From CAVQMB01 sp963713445 (GTDB lineage: Bacteria > Pseudomonadota > Gammaproteobacteria > Competibacterales > Competibacteraceae), in contig CAVQMB010000007.1 of the NCBI GenBank assembly GCA_963713445.1, positions 1-64,000 of the forward strand: a DNA stretch of 64,000 nt, read 5' to 3'. A model generated the notes under the pieces. That model was not told the origin of the DNA. It saw nothing but the letters and a program-made list of their open reading frames with translations, and did no database searches. Numbering within the stretch: the stretch's first letter is position 1; the number at the start of each line of letters is the position of its first letter. The position numbers and the translations under genes were made by a program. Positions 53,226-62,199 of this stretch are shown here, in pieces.

Positions 53226-53930
53226 ATGCTAGAAGTCAGAAATCTGTTTGTCGGTTACTACCGTGATCTCAACATCCTGCAGGACCTGACCCTGACTGCA
53301 CGCGCCGGTCAGATCACCACGATTCTGGGCGCCAACGGGGTTGGTAAGTCCACGGCGCTGAAGGCGATCTTCGGTTTCCTCAAGCCCAATGGCGGTGATG
53401 TACGGCTGGATGGTGGCAGCATCATCCGGATACCGACCTACGCCAAAATCCTGCGCGGCCTGGCCTATATTCCGCAGCACCCGGGGATCTTCGCCCACAT
53501 GTCGGTCGAAGAAAACCTGGAACTGGGTGCCTGGACGTTTCGCCGTGACCGGCGCCGCATGCGACGCAAGATCGAGGAGAACTACGAGCGTTTCCCGGCG
53601 CTGCGGGAGAAGCGCCACCAGGCGACTGGGGAACTCTCCGGCGGTCAGCAGCGGATGGTGGAGATCGGCCGTACCCTGATGTCGGAGCCGAAGGTGCTGC
53701 TGGTTGATGAACCTACAGCCGGCTTGTCGAAAAAGCTTGCGGCCGAGGTCTATCAGATGCTGACCAATCTGCGTGACCGCGACAAGCTGACTATCCTGCT
53801 GGTGGATCAGGAGATCCGCCAGGCCCTTAAGATCGCGGACTACGTCTACGTGCTGGAACTGGGTCGCAACAAGCACGAGGGGCCTGCCGCCGAGTTCACT
53901 GATCTGGAAAAGGCTTTCTGGGTCGGCTGA
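53226..53930 (+). CDS. livF: Branched-chain amino acid-type ABC ATPase (LivF)
   Basis: A 234-residue ATPase. ILGANGVGKSTALKAI (Walker A), YIPQHPGIFAHMSVEENL, GELSGGQQRMVEIGRTLM (signature), LLVDEPTAGLSKK (Walker B) and LLVDQEIRQAL (H-loop position is Gln, as is common in LivF-like proteins: LVDQ). It starts 9 bases after livG and closes the operon. Confidence 0.93.
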   Translation: MLEVRNLFVGYYRDLNILQDLTLTARAGQITTILGANGVGKSTALKAIFGFLKPNGGDVRLDGGSIIRIPTYAKILRGLAYIPQHPGIFAHMSVEENLELGAWTFRRDRRRMRRKIEENYERFPALREKRHQATGELSGGQQRMVEIGRTLMSEPKVLLVDEPTAGLSKKLAAEVYQMLTNLRDRDKLTILLVDQEIRQALKIADYVYVLELGRNKHEGPAAEFTDLEKAFWVG

Positions 53931-53946
53931 GCCGGCGGCCGGCGCT

Positions 53947-53978
53947 GGGCCGGTGTGACATGGCTGTTGTGCCGGCCC
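53947..53978. terminator. Possible shared terminator between livF and lptG
   Basis: GGGCCGG (53947-53953) and CCGGCCC (53972-53978) can pair between two convergent genes. There is no T run on either strand, so it is at best a weak or factor-assisted terminator. Confidence 0.3.
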
Positions 53979-54057
53979 AATCGCGAGTAAAAGCGCGCTA
54001 CCCTGGCCCGCACGGACCGCCGCACTGGTGGCGTCGTCGCCAGAACGAAGTAGGCCG

Positions 54058-55119
54058 TTATCTGACCCGGCGCAGGCCCAGCAGGCCGGCCGCATAGAAC
54101 AGCAGCATGGGTAGCGCGGCACCGATGACGGGTGGAAAGCCGTACAGCAGTACCACGTTGCCCAGCATGCGGTTGAGCAGAAAGAACGCCAGTCCCAGCA
54201 GAATGCCGACCACCAGGCGCTGGCCAACACCACCGGCGCGCTGGCGGGTGAAGGCGAACGGCATCGCGATCAGCAGCATCGACAGATTGGCCAGCGGGGC
54301 CAGCGCTTTGGTCCAGAACGCCAGTTCGTAGTGCTTGGGATCGAGACCGTTGTCACGCAGGTAGTCGATGTAGGTCAACAGGTCACGCATGGCCAGATCG
54401 CTGGGATCGGCAGCCAGTACCCGCAGCGTCTGCGGCGTGATCACCGAATTCCAGGCGATCTTGGGTGCCGCCGTGGTGGTTATCGCCTGCGGCCGGATGG
54501 CGATCCGCCGGACACCCTCCAGCAGCCATTGGTGGTTGCGGTAGCGGGCCCGCTTGGCGTGGGTCACCATCGCCAGCTGATCGTTCTTGTCCAGGCTGTA
54601 GATGTCGATGTCGACCAGGGTAGGACCGGGCAGGGCGGTGCCGATGCGGATCATATTGTTGCCGTCGCGGGCCCAGAACCCATAGCCGGGGATCAGCATG
54701 TGGTGCCCGGTCTGGGCCACGAAGCGGTCTTCCCGGGCGAGGCGCTGGGCCATGGGTGCGACGAATTCACCGATCACTGCGATCACCAGACTGATCAGCA
54801 ATCCGGCCAGCAAGGCGGCCGCTACCACCCGTAGCAGGGAGCGCCCGGCGCTGCGCATGACGATAAGTTCACTGTGGTTGGCCAGCGAACCCATGCCCAG
54901 CAGTCCCCCCACCAGCAGCGCCACCGGGAGTGTATCGTAGGTCCGGCTGGGCAGGGTCAGGAGCATGTAACGCCCAATCTGCAGCAGATTGTAGCCGGCG
55001 CTGAGATCCTTCAGCTCGTGCAGCATGCCGAAGAAGCTGTTCAGGACCACCAGCGCCGTCAGCACCAGCAGAATGGTGCTCAGAACGGTTTTGAAGATGT
55101 AGCGGTCGAGGATACTCAT
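54058..55119 (-). CDS. lptG: LPS export ABC transporter permease LptG
   Basis: A 353-residue inner-membrane protein. The start MSILDRYIFKTVLSTILLVL (~1-20) overlaps the LptF stop by ATGA. It has the YjgP/YjgQ layout: three N-terminal helices, a periplasmic beta-jellyroll (ARDGNNMIRIGTALPGPTLVDIDIYSLD) and three C-terminal helices (GVGQRLVVGILLGLAFFLLNRMLG). With LptF and the LptB ATPase it extracts lipopolysaccharide from the inner membrane. Confidence 0.93.
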   Translation of the reverse strand: MSILDRYIFKTVLSTILLVLTALVVLNSFFGMLHELKDLSAGYNLLQIGRYMLLTLPSRTYDTLPVALLVGGLLGMGSLANHSELIVMRSAGRSLLRVVAAALLAGLLISLVIAVIGEFVAPMAQRLAREDRFVAQTGHHMLIPGYGFWARDGNNMIRIGTALPGPTLVDIDIYSLDKNDQLAMVTHAKRARYRNHQWLLEGVRRIAIRPQAITTTAAPKIAWNSVITPQTLRVLAADPSDLAMRDLLTYIDYLRDNGLDPKHYELAFWTKALAPLANLSMLLIAMPFAFTRQRAGGVGQRLVVGILLGLAFFLLNRMLGNVVLLYGFPPVIGAALPMLLFYAAGLLGLRRVR

Positions 55120-56213
55120 GCCCGCTGCGTCCGGCTCGAGCTCAGCCATGCGGGCGGGTAATGGTGCAGCGCAAAGCCGATGATCAGCACCAGCAGCAGT
55201 CCGTGCACCCACCACAGACCCAGCCAGGCCGAAGCGTCGCCGCTGGCCAGCCAGGCCTGGCCGACATTCAACAGGTTGACGTAGACCGTATAAATCACCA
55301 GCGCCAGGAATACCCGCCCATAGCGTCCCTCGCGCGGATTGGTATGGGCTAGTAGCGGTGCCAGCAGTATCAGCAGGATCAGCGATAGTGGGGCGCTCAG
55401 GCGGGCCTGCAGTTCGGCCCGTAATGGAGCCTTGTCGCTGTCGACCAGGGCGCTGGTCGGCAGTGCTTCCTGGTCGTTGCCGGTGCTGGCCTGCTGCACC
55501 GTATCGACCCGTACTCCCAGCCGTTGGAATTTGATCGTGGTGTAGGCGCCGCCGTCGGGTTCGCCTTCGTAGCGGAACCCGTTGCTCAGCACGATGTAGC
55601 GATCGCCGGTTTGCGGATCGATATGCTGGCGGCCGCTGCGCGCCGTCGTGACGGCCTGGCCCTTGCTGGTCTTGCTGCGCACGAAAACATTCTGCAATTC
55701 GCGGCCGTTGTCAGCCAGGCCGCCAACGTAGAGAACATAGGCGCCGCCGGCCAGCTTGCGGAAGGTGCCGGGGGTGAACAGCGACAGCTCGGCCTCCGAC
55801 TGGGCCTGCTTGGCGACCTGTTGCTCCAGCGCCAGCACCTGTGGGACTACCATCAGCGCCAGCCAGGCCAGTGCCGCGGCCAGCGGCAGTCCGAATATTA
55901 GCAACGGCTTGTATAATTGCATCGGGCCAAAGCCACCGGCGCGCAGTGCGGTCATCTCGCTGTCGCGATAGAAGCGCCCGAGACTTAGCATGATCGCGAG
56001 CATTGCCGCAAACGGTACCAGCAGGACCAGGTAGCGTACCGCTTCCAGACCCAGCAGCAGCCAGATGCTGTTTTGTGCCAGCAGGCCGCTGGCGGCTTCG
56101 CTCAGCAGTCGCGCCAGCCGATAGCTGAGGACCATGGCGAGCAGCACCAGCAGGGTGGCGGCGAAGGCAAGCCCGATTTCGCGCAGCAGATAACGGTCGA
56201 CGATTTTCAGCAC
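55116..56213 (-). CDS. lptF: LPS export ABC transporter permease LptF
   Basis: About 365 residues. The start is most likely a GTG (56213, or the adjacent 56216) before LKIVDRYLLREIGLAFAATLL, just after GGAGG; the spacing is short, so the exact codon is uncertain. N-terminal helices, GRFYRDSEMTALRAGGFGPMQL (cytoplasmic coupling helix), a periplasmic jellyroll (FVRSKTSKGQAVTTARSGRQHIDPQTGDRYIVLSNGFRYEG region) and C-terminal helices are all present. It is divergent from pepA, an arrangement common in gammaproteobacteria. Confidence 0.92.
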   Translation of the reverse strand: MLKIVDRYLLREIGLAFAATLLVLLAMVLSYRLARLLSEAASGLLAQNSIWLLLGLEAVRYLVLLVPFAAMLAIMLSLGRFYRDSEMTALRAGGFGPMQLYKPLLIFGLPLAAALAWLALMVVPQVLALEQQVAKQAQSEAELSLFTPGTFRKLAGGAYVLYVGGLADNGRELQNVFVRSKTSKGQAVTTARSGRQHIDPQTGDRYIVLSNGFRYEGEPDGGAYTTIKFQRLGVRVDTVQQASTGNDQEALPTSALVDSDKAPLRAELQARLSAPLSLILLILLAPLLAHTNPREGRYGRVFLALVIYTVYVNLLNVGQAWLASGDASAWLGLWWVHGLLLVLIIGFALHHYPPAWLSSSRTQRA

Positions 56214-56348
56214 CACGCCTCCGCCGGGTTGGCTGCAATCCGGACCGGAATCCGGGTACACTGCGGACCCATACATACCTCCGCGTTGCACCTGGCAGCG
56301 GGCGATGGTGGGCGTTTCGCCAGATTCGAAGAACATGAGGTTTTGCGC

Positions 56349-57845
56349 ATGGAATTTTCCGTTACCAGCGGCCATCCGGCCAAGCAAGCCAGCGCCTGCC
56401 TGGTGCTGGGTGTCTATGAAGAGCGTCAGTTGACGCCGGTCGCGCAGGCGGTCGACGAAGCCTGTGACGGTCAGCTGGGCAAGCTGCTGGCACGCGGTGA
56501 TCTGGCCGGCAAGCCCGGTCAGTCGCTGCTGCTCTACGATGTGCCCGGGACGCGCAGTGAACGGGTGCTGCTCATCGGCTGTGGTAAACCCGACGACCTC
56601 GATGCGCGCCGCTACCGGCAGATTATAAGCAATGCCGCCAGCACGCTGCAGGCAACGGGTGTGGTCGATGCCGCAATCTACCTTACATTGCTGGACGTGC
56701 GCGACCGCGATAGCCGCTGGGCGGTGCGCCAGGCGGCCGAACAGTTCGCCAGCGTGCGTTATCGCTTCGGTCGCTGCAAAAGCAAACCCGAAGCGGCGCC
56801 GGAAAACCCGGCGGACGTCAGTCTGGCTGTCAGCAAGCGTAAAGAGCAGAAGGAAGCCGAACAAGCGGTTGCCGAGGCCCGGGCTATTGCCGCCGGTACG
56901 GCGCTGGCGCGCGATCTCGGCAATTTACCCGGCAATATATGCACGCCCCGCTTTCTGGCCGACCAGGCCGAAACACTGGCCCATGATTATAAGAAGATCA
57001 AGACCCGGGTGCTGGATGAAACCGAGATGGAGAAACTCGGCATGGGGGCGCTACTGGCGGTTGCCCAAGGCAGTGCCGAGCCGCCGCGTCTGATTGTCAT
57101 GGAGTACCGCAACGCGCCCAGGAAACAGGCCCCGGTGGCGCTGGTCGGCAAAGGAATCACCTTCGACAGCGGCGGTATTTCCATCAAGCCGGCGGCCAGC
57201 ATGGACGAGATGAAATTTGACATGTGCGGTGCCGCCAGCGTTTTCGGGACGCTCAAGGCCTGCGCCGAGCTGGGACTGGAGCTCAACCTGGTCGGCATCG
57301 TTGCGGCGGCTGAGAATCTCTCGGGCAGTCGGGCCACCCGGCCTGGCGACATCGTGACCACGCTGTCCGGGCAGACCGTGGAGATTCTCAATACCGATGC
57401 CGAGGGTCGCCTGGTGTTGTGCGACGCCCTGAGCTACTGCGCCCGGTACGAGCCGGCGGCCGTTATCGATATCGCCACGCTGACCGGGGCCTGTGTCATC
57501 GCGCTGGGCAACCATCCGCACGGGCTGTTCAGCAATCGACCGGAACTGGCCCAGGAACTGCTGGTGGCGGGTGATTCCAGCTTCGACCGCGCCTGGCAGC
57601 TGCCGTTATGGGATGATTACCAGGAACAGCTCGACAGCAACTTCGCCGACATGGCCAATATCGGCGGCCGTGAGGGTGGTGCGATCACCGCCGCGAGCTT
57701 TCTCAGCCGCTTTACCAAAGCGCTGCCCTGGGCGCACCTCGATATTGCCGGCACCGCCTGGTTGACCGGCAAGCAGAAGGGCGCTACCGGCCGCCCGGTA
57801 CCGTTGCTGACCCAGTATCTGCTGAACCGGCTGGCAGCCGGCTGA
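56349..57845 (+). CDS. pepA: Leucyl aminopeptidase (M17)
   Basis: A 498-residue cytosolic exopeptidase. The ATG at 56349 gives MEFSVTSGHPAKQASACLVLGVYEE, with a GAGG-type site; a longer frame runs back into lptF. The M17 catalytic domain has LVGKGITFDSGGISIKPAASMDEMKFDMCGA (~260-290; metal Lys and Asp), NTDAEGRLVLCDAL (~345; metal Asp-Glu and catalytic Arg) and DIATLTGACVIALG. It releases N-terminal residues and in some species also binds DNA. Confidence 0.95.
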   Translation: MEFSVTSGHPAKQASACLVLGVYEERQLTPVAQAVDEACDGQLGKLLARGDLAGKPGQSLLLYDVPGTRSERVLLIGCGKPDDLDARRYRQIISNAASTLQATGVVDAAIYLTLLDVRDRDSRWAVRQAAEQFASVRYRFGRCKSKPEAAPENPADVSLAVSKRKEQKEAEQAVAEARAIAAGTALARDLGNLPGNICTPRFLADQAETLAHDYKKIKTRVLDETEMEKLGMGALLAVAQGSAEPPRLIVMEYRNAPRKQAPVALVGKGITFDSGGISIKPAASMDEMKFDMCGAASVFGTLKACAELGLELNLVGIVAAAENLSGSRATRPGDIVTTLSGQTVEILNTDAEGRLVLCDALSYCARYEPAAVIDIATLTGACVIALGNHPHGLFSNRPELAQELLVAGDSSFDRAWQLPLWDDYQEQLDSNFADMANIGGREGGAITAASFLSRFTKALPWAHLDIAGTAWLTGKQKGATGRPVPLLTQYLLNRLAAG

Positions 57846-57848
57846 ACA

Positions 57849-58286
57849 GTGCCCCAGGTCGATTTCTACGTATTGTCCGCCACGTCTGCCCACGGCCGGG
57901 CCGGTCTGGCCTGTCGGCTTACGGAGAAGGCTTTCAGCCTGGGGCATAAGGTCTATCTGCTGGTCTCGGACGATGCTCAGGTACAGCGGTTGGATGAGTT
58001 ACTTTGGACGTTCCGGCAGCATAGCTTCGTGCCGCACGGGCGTTATCCGCCGACGGCCGGGGAGACCGCGCCGGTGTTGATCGGCACCGCAGCGGAACCG
58101 AACTGGCCGGCCGATGTTCTGATTAATCTAGTACCCGAGGTGCCGGCGTGTTTTGCGCGCGTGCAGCGGGTGATCGAACTGGTCGATCAGGATGCCGCCG
58201 TGTTGCAGGCTTCGAGGGCCAGGTTCCGGTTCTATCAGGCGCAGGGAATCGAGCCGATCACGCATCGGCTCCAGCGCGGCGGCTGA
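57849..58286 (+). CDS. holC: DNA polymerase III chi subunit
   Basis: A 145-residue protein starting at a GTG 3 bases past the pepA stop. QVDFYVLSATSAHGRAGLACRLTEKA, then DDAQVQRLDELLWTFRQHSFVPHG and LINLVPEVPACFARVQRVIELVDQD, are the chi subunit pattern that links the clamp loader to single-strand binding protein. In many gammaproteobacteria valS follows pepA-holC; here a peptide export locus follows instead. Confidence 0.93.
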   Translation: MPQVDFYVLSATSAHGRAGLACRLTEKAFSLGHKVYLLVSDDAQVQRLDELLWTFRQHSFVPHGRYPPTAGETAPVLIGTAAEPNWPADVLINLVPEVPACFARVQRVIELVDQDAAVLQASRARFRFYQAQGIEPITHRLQRGG

Positions 58287-58356
58287 TTAATCCAGGTTTG
58301 CTGGTTGTAGTCGTCGGCTGGTCGGAATGGGTGACACGTGACACAAGGAGATTGTC

Positions 58357-58485
58357 ATGCTTGCTCGACGTGCGGTGCTGCAACGCCTGGCGGCCCTGCC
58401 GCTTGCTACCATCCTTGCTGATCCGAAACTGGCCCGGGCCGCTGCCGCGCTGGCGCTGACGTTCCCGCGCCGGATATTGGATTGA
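58357..58485 (+). pseudogene. Short orphan Tat signal-like peptide (42 residues)
   Basis: AAGGAG lies 7 bases before an ATG that opens a 42-residue frame: LARRAVLQRLAALPLATILA continues to a DPKLARA cleavage-like site. This closely resembles the Tat signal of periplasmic dienelactone-hydrolase-like proteins as I remember them. After about residue 31 the expected mature protein is missing. It is either the stump of a deleted gene between holC and the export locus or, less likely, a peptide precursor. The remaining bases of 58287-58537 show nothing. Confidence 0.5.
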
Positions 58486-58537
58486 TGGTGCCGCACCAGC
58501 GGCGCCGATCCGCGCCGACGGGCGTGGTGCGAATCGC

Positions 58538-59023
58538 ATGGCGGTAGGGTTCGACCGGACCACCCGGGCGCTTGCTGACGATGGTCTGGTCGGTGTGCTG
58601 GTCACACTGGTCGTGGCCATGCTGTTGCTGCTGATCTGGGGGCTCTGGTTCTGTCTCGCTGCTATCGATCTGTATGCGTTCAGTGACAGCGCCAGGGTGC
58701 TGACGGCCGGGCGGGTCCAGGCTGATTTCCCGGTTGCCGCCAGCGGGCGGCTCAGACCGGGTGAGAGGGCGCTGTTCCTGCCCCTGCAGACAGGATCCCG
58801 GACGTCCGAACAAGTGCTGCTCGAAGTCACCCACGTCGGCCACCGGAGACACCTCAACTACGTTTCCGTCACCTTGTCCGCCAGGGATCGGCGAAAACCT
58901 GCGCAGGCGTTACCGGTCGGGATCAGCGGCCGGGTGCGGATCGCTACCGAGCGGCTGACACCGCTGCAGCTGATACTGCGACTGGCGGGTATCGGGAACA
59001 CTATCTCATTGGGGGGGCGCTGA
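58538..59023 (+). CDS. Minimal membrane-fusion (HlyD-like) protein of a peptide exporter
   Basis: A 161-residue protein. One N-terminal transmembrane helix (LVGVLVTLVVAMLLLLIWGLW, ~17-38) is followed by a small periplasmic domain of beta strands (SARVLTAGRVQADFPVAASGRLRPGERALFLPL; QVLLEVTHVGHRRHLNYVSVTLS; GISGRVRIATERLTP) that resembles the barrel parts of HlyD proteins, but lacks the coiled-coil hairpin; HlyD-type adaptors are usually 350-480 residues. Its stop overlaps the start of the C39 exporter gene by one base (TGATG). The role as an adaptor is inferred. Confidence 0.55.
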   Translation: MAVGFDRTTRALADDGLVGVLVTLVVAMLLLLIWGLWFCLAAIDLYAFSDSARVLTAGRVQADFPVAASGRLRPGERALFLPLQTGSRTSEQVLLEVTHVGHRRHLNYVSVTLSARDRRKPAQALPVGISGRVRIATERLTPLQLILRLAGIGNTISLGGR

Positions 59024-61713
59024 TGGCCGTCGCCGGTCGCCGCTGGCTGGCGCCGGAGGTGGTTCAGACCTCGGCCATGGATTGCGGCCCGGCGGCGTTG
59101 AAATGCCTGCTTGAGGGTCATGGTGTTCCGGTCAGCTATGGCCGCTTGCGCGAAGCCTGCCAGACCAGCGTCGACGGCACCTCTATCGATACCCTGGAGG
59201 AGGTCGCCAATCAGCTCGGCCTGGTGGCCGAGCAGGTGATGATTCCGGCCGATCACCTGTTGCTGCCGGGGCCCCGGAGCCTGCCCGCGCTGGTGGTGGT
59301 GCGACGGCCCGATGGCATGACCCATTTCGTGGTGGTGTGGCGGCTCCATGGCGCCTGGGTGCAGCTGATGGATCCGGTTAGCGGCCGCCGCTGGCTGCGT
59401 GGCCGGCAGTTGCTGCGGGAACTGTACCAACATCGGTTGCTGGTGGCGGCGGCAGACTGGCGTGACTGGGCCGGTTCCGAGGACTTTATGATGGCCCTGC
59501 GGCAGCGGTTGACCCGCTTGGGCGTCGACCGGGCGACCGGCCGTCACCTGCTGCAACAGGCGCAGGCGGATCCGGACTGGCATGGTCTGGCTTGGCTGGA
59601 TGCGGCAATCCGCATGACGGGCGCGTTGTTGCAGGCCGGTGGACTCCGCCGCGGTGTCGAGGCGCAACGGTTACTGGTGAGTCTGTGCCAGCCCGCTGCG
59701 GGTGACGCTGATGCGCGGGACGGCATACCCCCGGTCTATTGGTCGGTGCAGGCGGCGCCCGACGACGCTGATGAACCGCAACTATTGCTGCAGGGGGTAG
59801 TGCTGATCCGGGTGGCCGGCCGGCAGCCGGAGCCTGTGCCGGAAGGCACACGACTCCCGCCCGAACTGGATGCCGCGTTGACCGACGCCGTACCGCGACC
59901 GGAGCGGGAACTCATCGATTTGCTGCGGTTGGACGGGCTGGCGGGTCCAGCGGTGATTGTGGCCGCTGTGGGGCTGGGCGCACTGGCGGTGCTGGTTGAG
60001 GCGCTGTTGTTCCGTGGCCTGTTGAGCCTGGTCGAAGGGCCGTTTGCGGGCGGCGTGCGTCTCAGCATGCTGGCGGCGGCGGGCGTTTTCCTGGTCCTCA
60101 TGCTGTTGCTTGATTACCCGCTGGCGATGGCCGAAGCGCTGTTAGGGCGGCGTCTGGAAAACCGCTTGCGTATGCGCTTCATGGCCAAGTTACCGCGACT
60201 GCCGGAACGTTATTTCAGCAGTCGGCTGACGTCGGATATGGCCCACCGGGCCCACCAGATCCGGGAACTGCGCGAACTGCCACGCTCGGCGCTGCTGCTA
60301 CTGCGTACCGGCGGCGAGATGGCGCTGACCACGGCCGGGCTGATCTGGCTGTATCCCGGCGGCGCTCCGATCGCCGTACTGGGGTTGCTGGTGACGGTCG
60401 GGCTGTGGCTCGCCGCCCAGCCATTGCTGTTCGCGAAGGATATGAACCTGCGTACCCACGAAGGGGCGCTCAACCGATTCTATCTCGATGCCTTGCTGGG
60501 ACTCACGACGATCCGGACCCATGTGGCGGAATCCGCGGTGCGACGTGAACACGAGGGATTGCTGGTGCATTGGGTGCGTGCGGGCCGCGGCTTTTATGAT
60601 GCTCATGCACTGGTGCAGACGCTGGCGGCATTGGCCGGGATGGGGGTTGCTGTCTGGTTGGTGTACAGCTATCTCAGCCACGGTGGTGCGGTCGCCGGCA
60701 TCCTGTTACTGGTCTATTGGGCCTTGCGGCTACCGGCGCTGGGGCGGGTATTGGCGCGGGTGCTGCAACAGTACCCGATGCAGCGCAACCGGCTGCTGCG
60801 GTTGCTGGAACCGCTCACCGCACCGGAAGATGAGGCCGTTACCGTGACAGTTGCCAGTCCGGCAATGAAGTCAGCCGACGCAGTGTCTTACGGTGTTGGG
60901 TTGGAATTCGAGGACGTCGAGGTCCGCGCCGGAGGGCATCCCGTTTTGCTGGGGGTGCACCTCAGTGTCGGGGCCGGTGAACAGGTCGCTATCGTCGGCT
61001 CATCGGGTGCCGGCAAATCGACCCTGGTGGGGTTGCTGTTGGGCTGGCAGCGGCCCAGCCGGGGCGTGGTCAGGATCAACGGTGTGCCGTTGGACGGTAA
61101 CGGCCTGCGGCGCCTGCGGCAGGAAACAGCATGGGTCGACCCGGCGGTACAGATCTGGAACCGGTCGCTACGCGACAACCTGCTCTACGGCAATCACAGC
61201 GGTGATGTCGATCTGCTCAACACGGTGGTCGATCAGGCGGGATTGCTACAGGTGTTGCAGCGGTTACCGGAGGGCCTTCGGACCTTGCTGGGCGAGGGGG
61301 GAGGGCTTGTGTCCGGCGGCCAGGGCCAGCGCGTGCGCCTGGGCAGGGCTATGCTGCGCCGCGAGGCCCGCCTGGTCATTCTGGACGAGCCGTTTCGCGG
61401 TCTGGATCGGACCCAACGTCGGCTACTGCTGGCTCGGGTGCGGGATTACTGGCAGGGGGCGACGCTGCTGTTCGTTTCCCACGATGTCGGGGATACCGAG
61501 GATTTCGAGCGAGTGGTGGTGATAGACGGCGGCGCCATCATCGAAGATGACACACCGGCCACATTGTTGGCCACCACATCCCGTTATCGGGTTCTGGTGG
61601 ACGCCGAACGGCAAGTGCGCGATACGTTTTGGAAAGCGGCTGGCTGGAGGCGGTTTAATTTGTCGGATGGCAAATTGAGAGAGAGCTGTTCTACTACCGT
61701 TCCCGGGGAATGA
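59023..61713 (+). CDS. C39-peptidase ABC exporter with extra inter-domain region
   Basis: An 896-residue exporter. Residues 1-130 are a C39 peptidase: Gln15, Cys21 in QTSAMDCGPAALK, His101 in THFVVVW and Asp117 in LMDPVSG form the catalytic set. Residues ~140-300 are an additional, mostly helical then beta region (RQRLTRLGVDRATGRHLLQQ; PQLLLQGVVLIRVAG) absent from standard C39 exporters of ~700 residues. The membrane domain is ~305-600 and the ATPase ~620-830 (GSSGAGKST ~662, SGGQGQRVRLGRAM ~765, LVILDEPF ~785, FVSHD ~815). It should cleave and export a double-glycine-type peptide. Confidence 0.85.
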   Translation: MAVAGRRWLAPEVVQTSAMDCGPAALKCLLEGHGVPVSYGRLREACQTSVDGTSIDTLEEVANQLGLVAEQVMIPADHLLLPGPRSLPALVVVRRPDGMTHFVVVWRLHGAWVQLMDPVSGRRWLRGRQLLRELYQHRLLVAAADWRDWAGSEDFMMALRQRLTRLGVDRATGRHLLQQAQADPDWHGLAWLDAAIRMTGALLQAGGLRRGVEAQRLLVSLCQPAAGDADARDGIPPVYWSVQAAPDDADEPQLLLQGVVLIRVAGRQPEPVPEGTRLPPELDAALTDAVPRPERELIDLLRLDGLAGPAVIVAAVGLGALAVLVEALLFRGLLSLVEGPFAGGVRLSMLAAAGVFLVLMLLLDYPLAMAEALLGRRLENRLRMRFMAKLPRLPERYFSSRLTSDMAHRAHQIRELRELPRSALLLLRTGGEMALTTAGLIWLYPGGAPIAVLGLLVTVGLWLAAQPLLFAKDMNLRTHEGALNRFYLDALLGLTTIRTHVAESAVRREHEGLLVHWVRAGRGFYDAHALVQTLAALAGMGVAVWLVYSYLSHGGAVAGILLLVYWALRLPALGRVLARVLQQYPMQRNRLLRLLEPLTAPEDEAVTVTVASPAMKSADAVSYGVGLEFEDVEVRAGGHPVLLGVHLSVGAGEQVAIVGSSGAGKSTLVGLLLGWQRPSRGVVRINGVPLDGNGLRRLRQETAWVDPAVQIWNRSLRDNLLYGNHSGDVDLLNTVVDQAGLLQVLQRLPEGLRTLLGEGGGLVSGGQGQRVRLGRAMLRREARLVILDEPFRGLDRTQRRLLLARVRDYWQGATLLFVSHDVGDTEDFERVVVIDGGAIIEDDTPATLLATTSRYRVLVDAERQVRDTFWKAAGWRRFNLSDGKLRESCSTTVPGE

Positions 61714-61741
61714 ATGGATGCCCTGCTATGGGTTACAACGA

Positions 61742-61769
61742 GCAATGCCCGGCAGAGGCCGGGCATTGC
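61742..61769. terminator. Bidirectional terminator-like hairpin
   Basis: GCAATGCCCGG (61742-61752) and CCGGGCATTGC (61759-61769) form a perfect 11-bp stem with a 6-base loop between two convergent genes, 28 bases past the exporter stop and 21 bases past the minus-strand peptide stop. A T run is lacking. Confidence 0.6.
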
Positions 61770-61789
61770 AGTGTAGTCACTCTACGCAT

Positions 61790-61846
61790 CTAGTCGCGTT
61801 GTTGCCAGCCGGCGGTGCCGGCACGGATATTGGTGCGGACTTTCAT
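61790..61846 (-). CDS. Candidate 18-residue secreted-peptide precursor
   Basis: A minus-strand frame encoding MKVRTNIRAGTAGWQQRD. AAGGAG lies exactly 7 bases before the ATG (61859-61854), and a strong hairpin follows the TAG. It sits between the two exporter genes in the opposite direction. A basic KVRTN-type start followed by Ala-Gly is reminiscent of short precursors encoded beside C39 exporters as I recall them; cleavage after Ala10-Gly would leave an eight-residue core with Trp and two Gln. Its reality rests on the ribosome binding site and position. Confidence 0.5.
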   Translation of the reverse strand: MKVRTNIRAGTAGWQQRD

Positions 61847-61859
61847 TTCTGTTCTCCTT

Positions 61860-62199
61860 AACCCGGTTTCAGTTCATGCACTTGGCGGTTGGCCGTGTTT
61901 TAACGCGATCAACCGGTTGCTGGAGAAACCAGCTTTTTCCAGTGCGGTTCCATTTGCAGCTTATTGCTGCCAGTCAATTAGAGCACGGCCGGCGCTGGCC
62001 GTCTATTGATAATTTGTTGGTCTATCAGTCCTTTTACGCTGGTTTATCGTATCTTTTTTAATTGTTGGCCATCGTCGTCAATCAGTGAAGACAGCGGGTG
62101 CCAGTTTCAAGTATTTACGCCATACTTGAACGTAATGATGTATTCCTGAACTGAATATGATGGGCTATTCCGGCAGGCATAATTAGGGAACGGTATGAG
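61860..62199. other. AT-richer intergenic region with inverted repeat
   Basis: 340 bases between the two peptide genes, lower in GC than the flanks. TTCAAGTAT (62106-62114) and ATACTTGAA (62122-62130) form a perfect 9-bp inverted repeat with a 7-base spacer, likely an operator or a hairpin for the rightward unit. This gap must hold the divergent promoters of both peptide genes. Confidence 0.5.

Noticed and set aside
56073..56348. N-terminal extension of pepA
   Set aside because: It runs through the lptF coding region on the other strand; the M17 family start fits the ATG at 56349.
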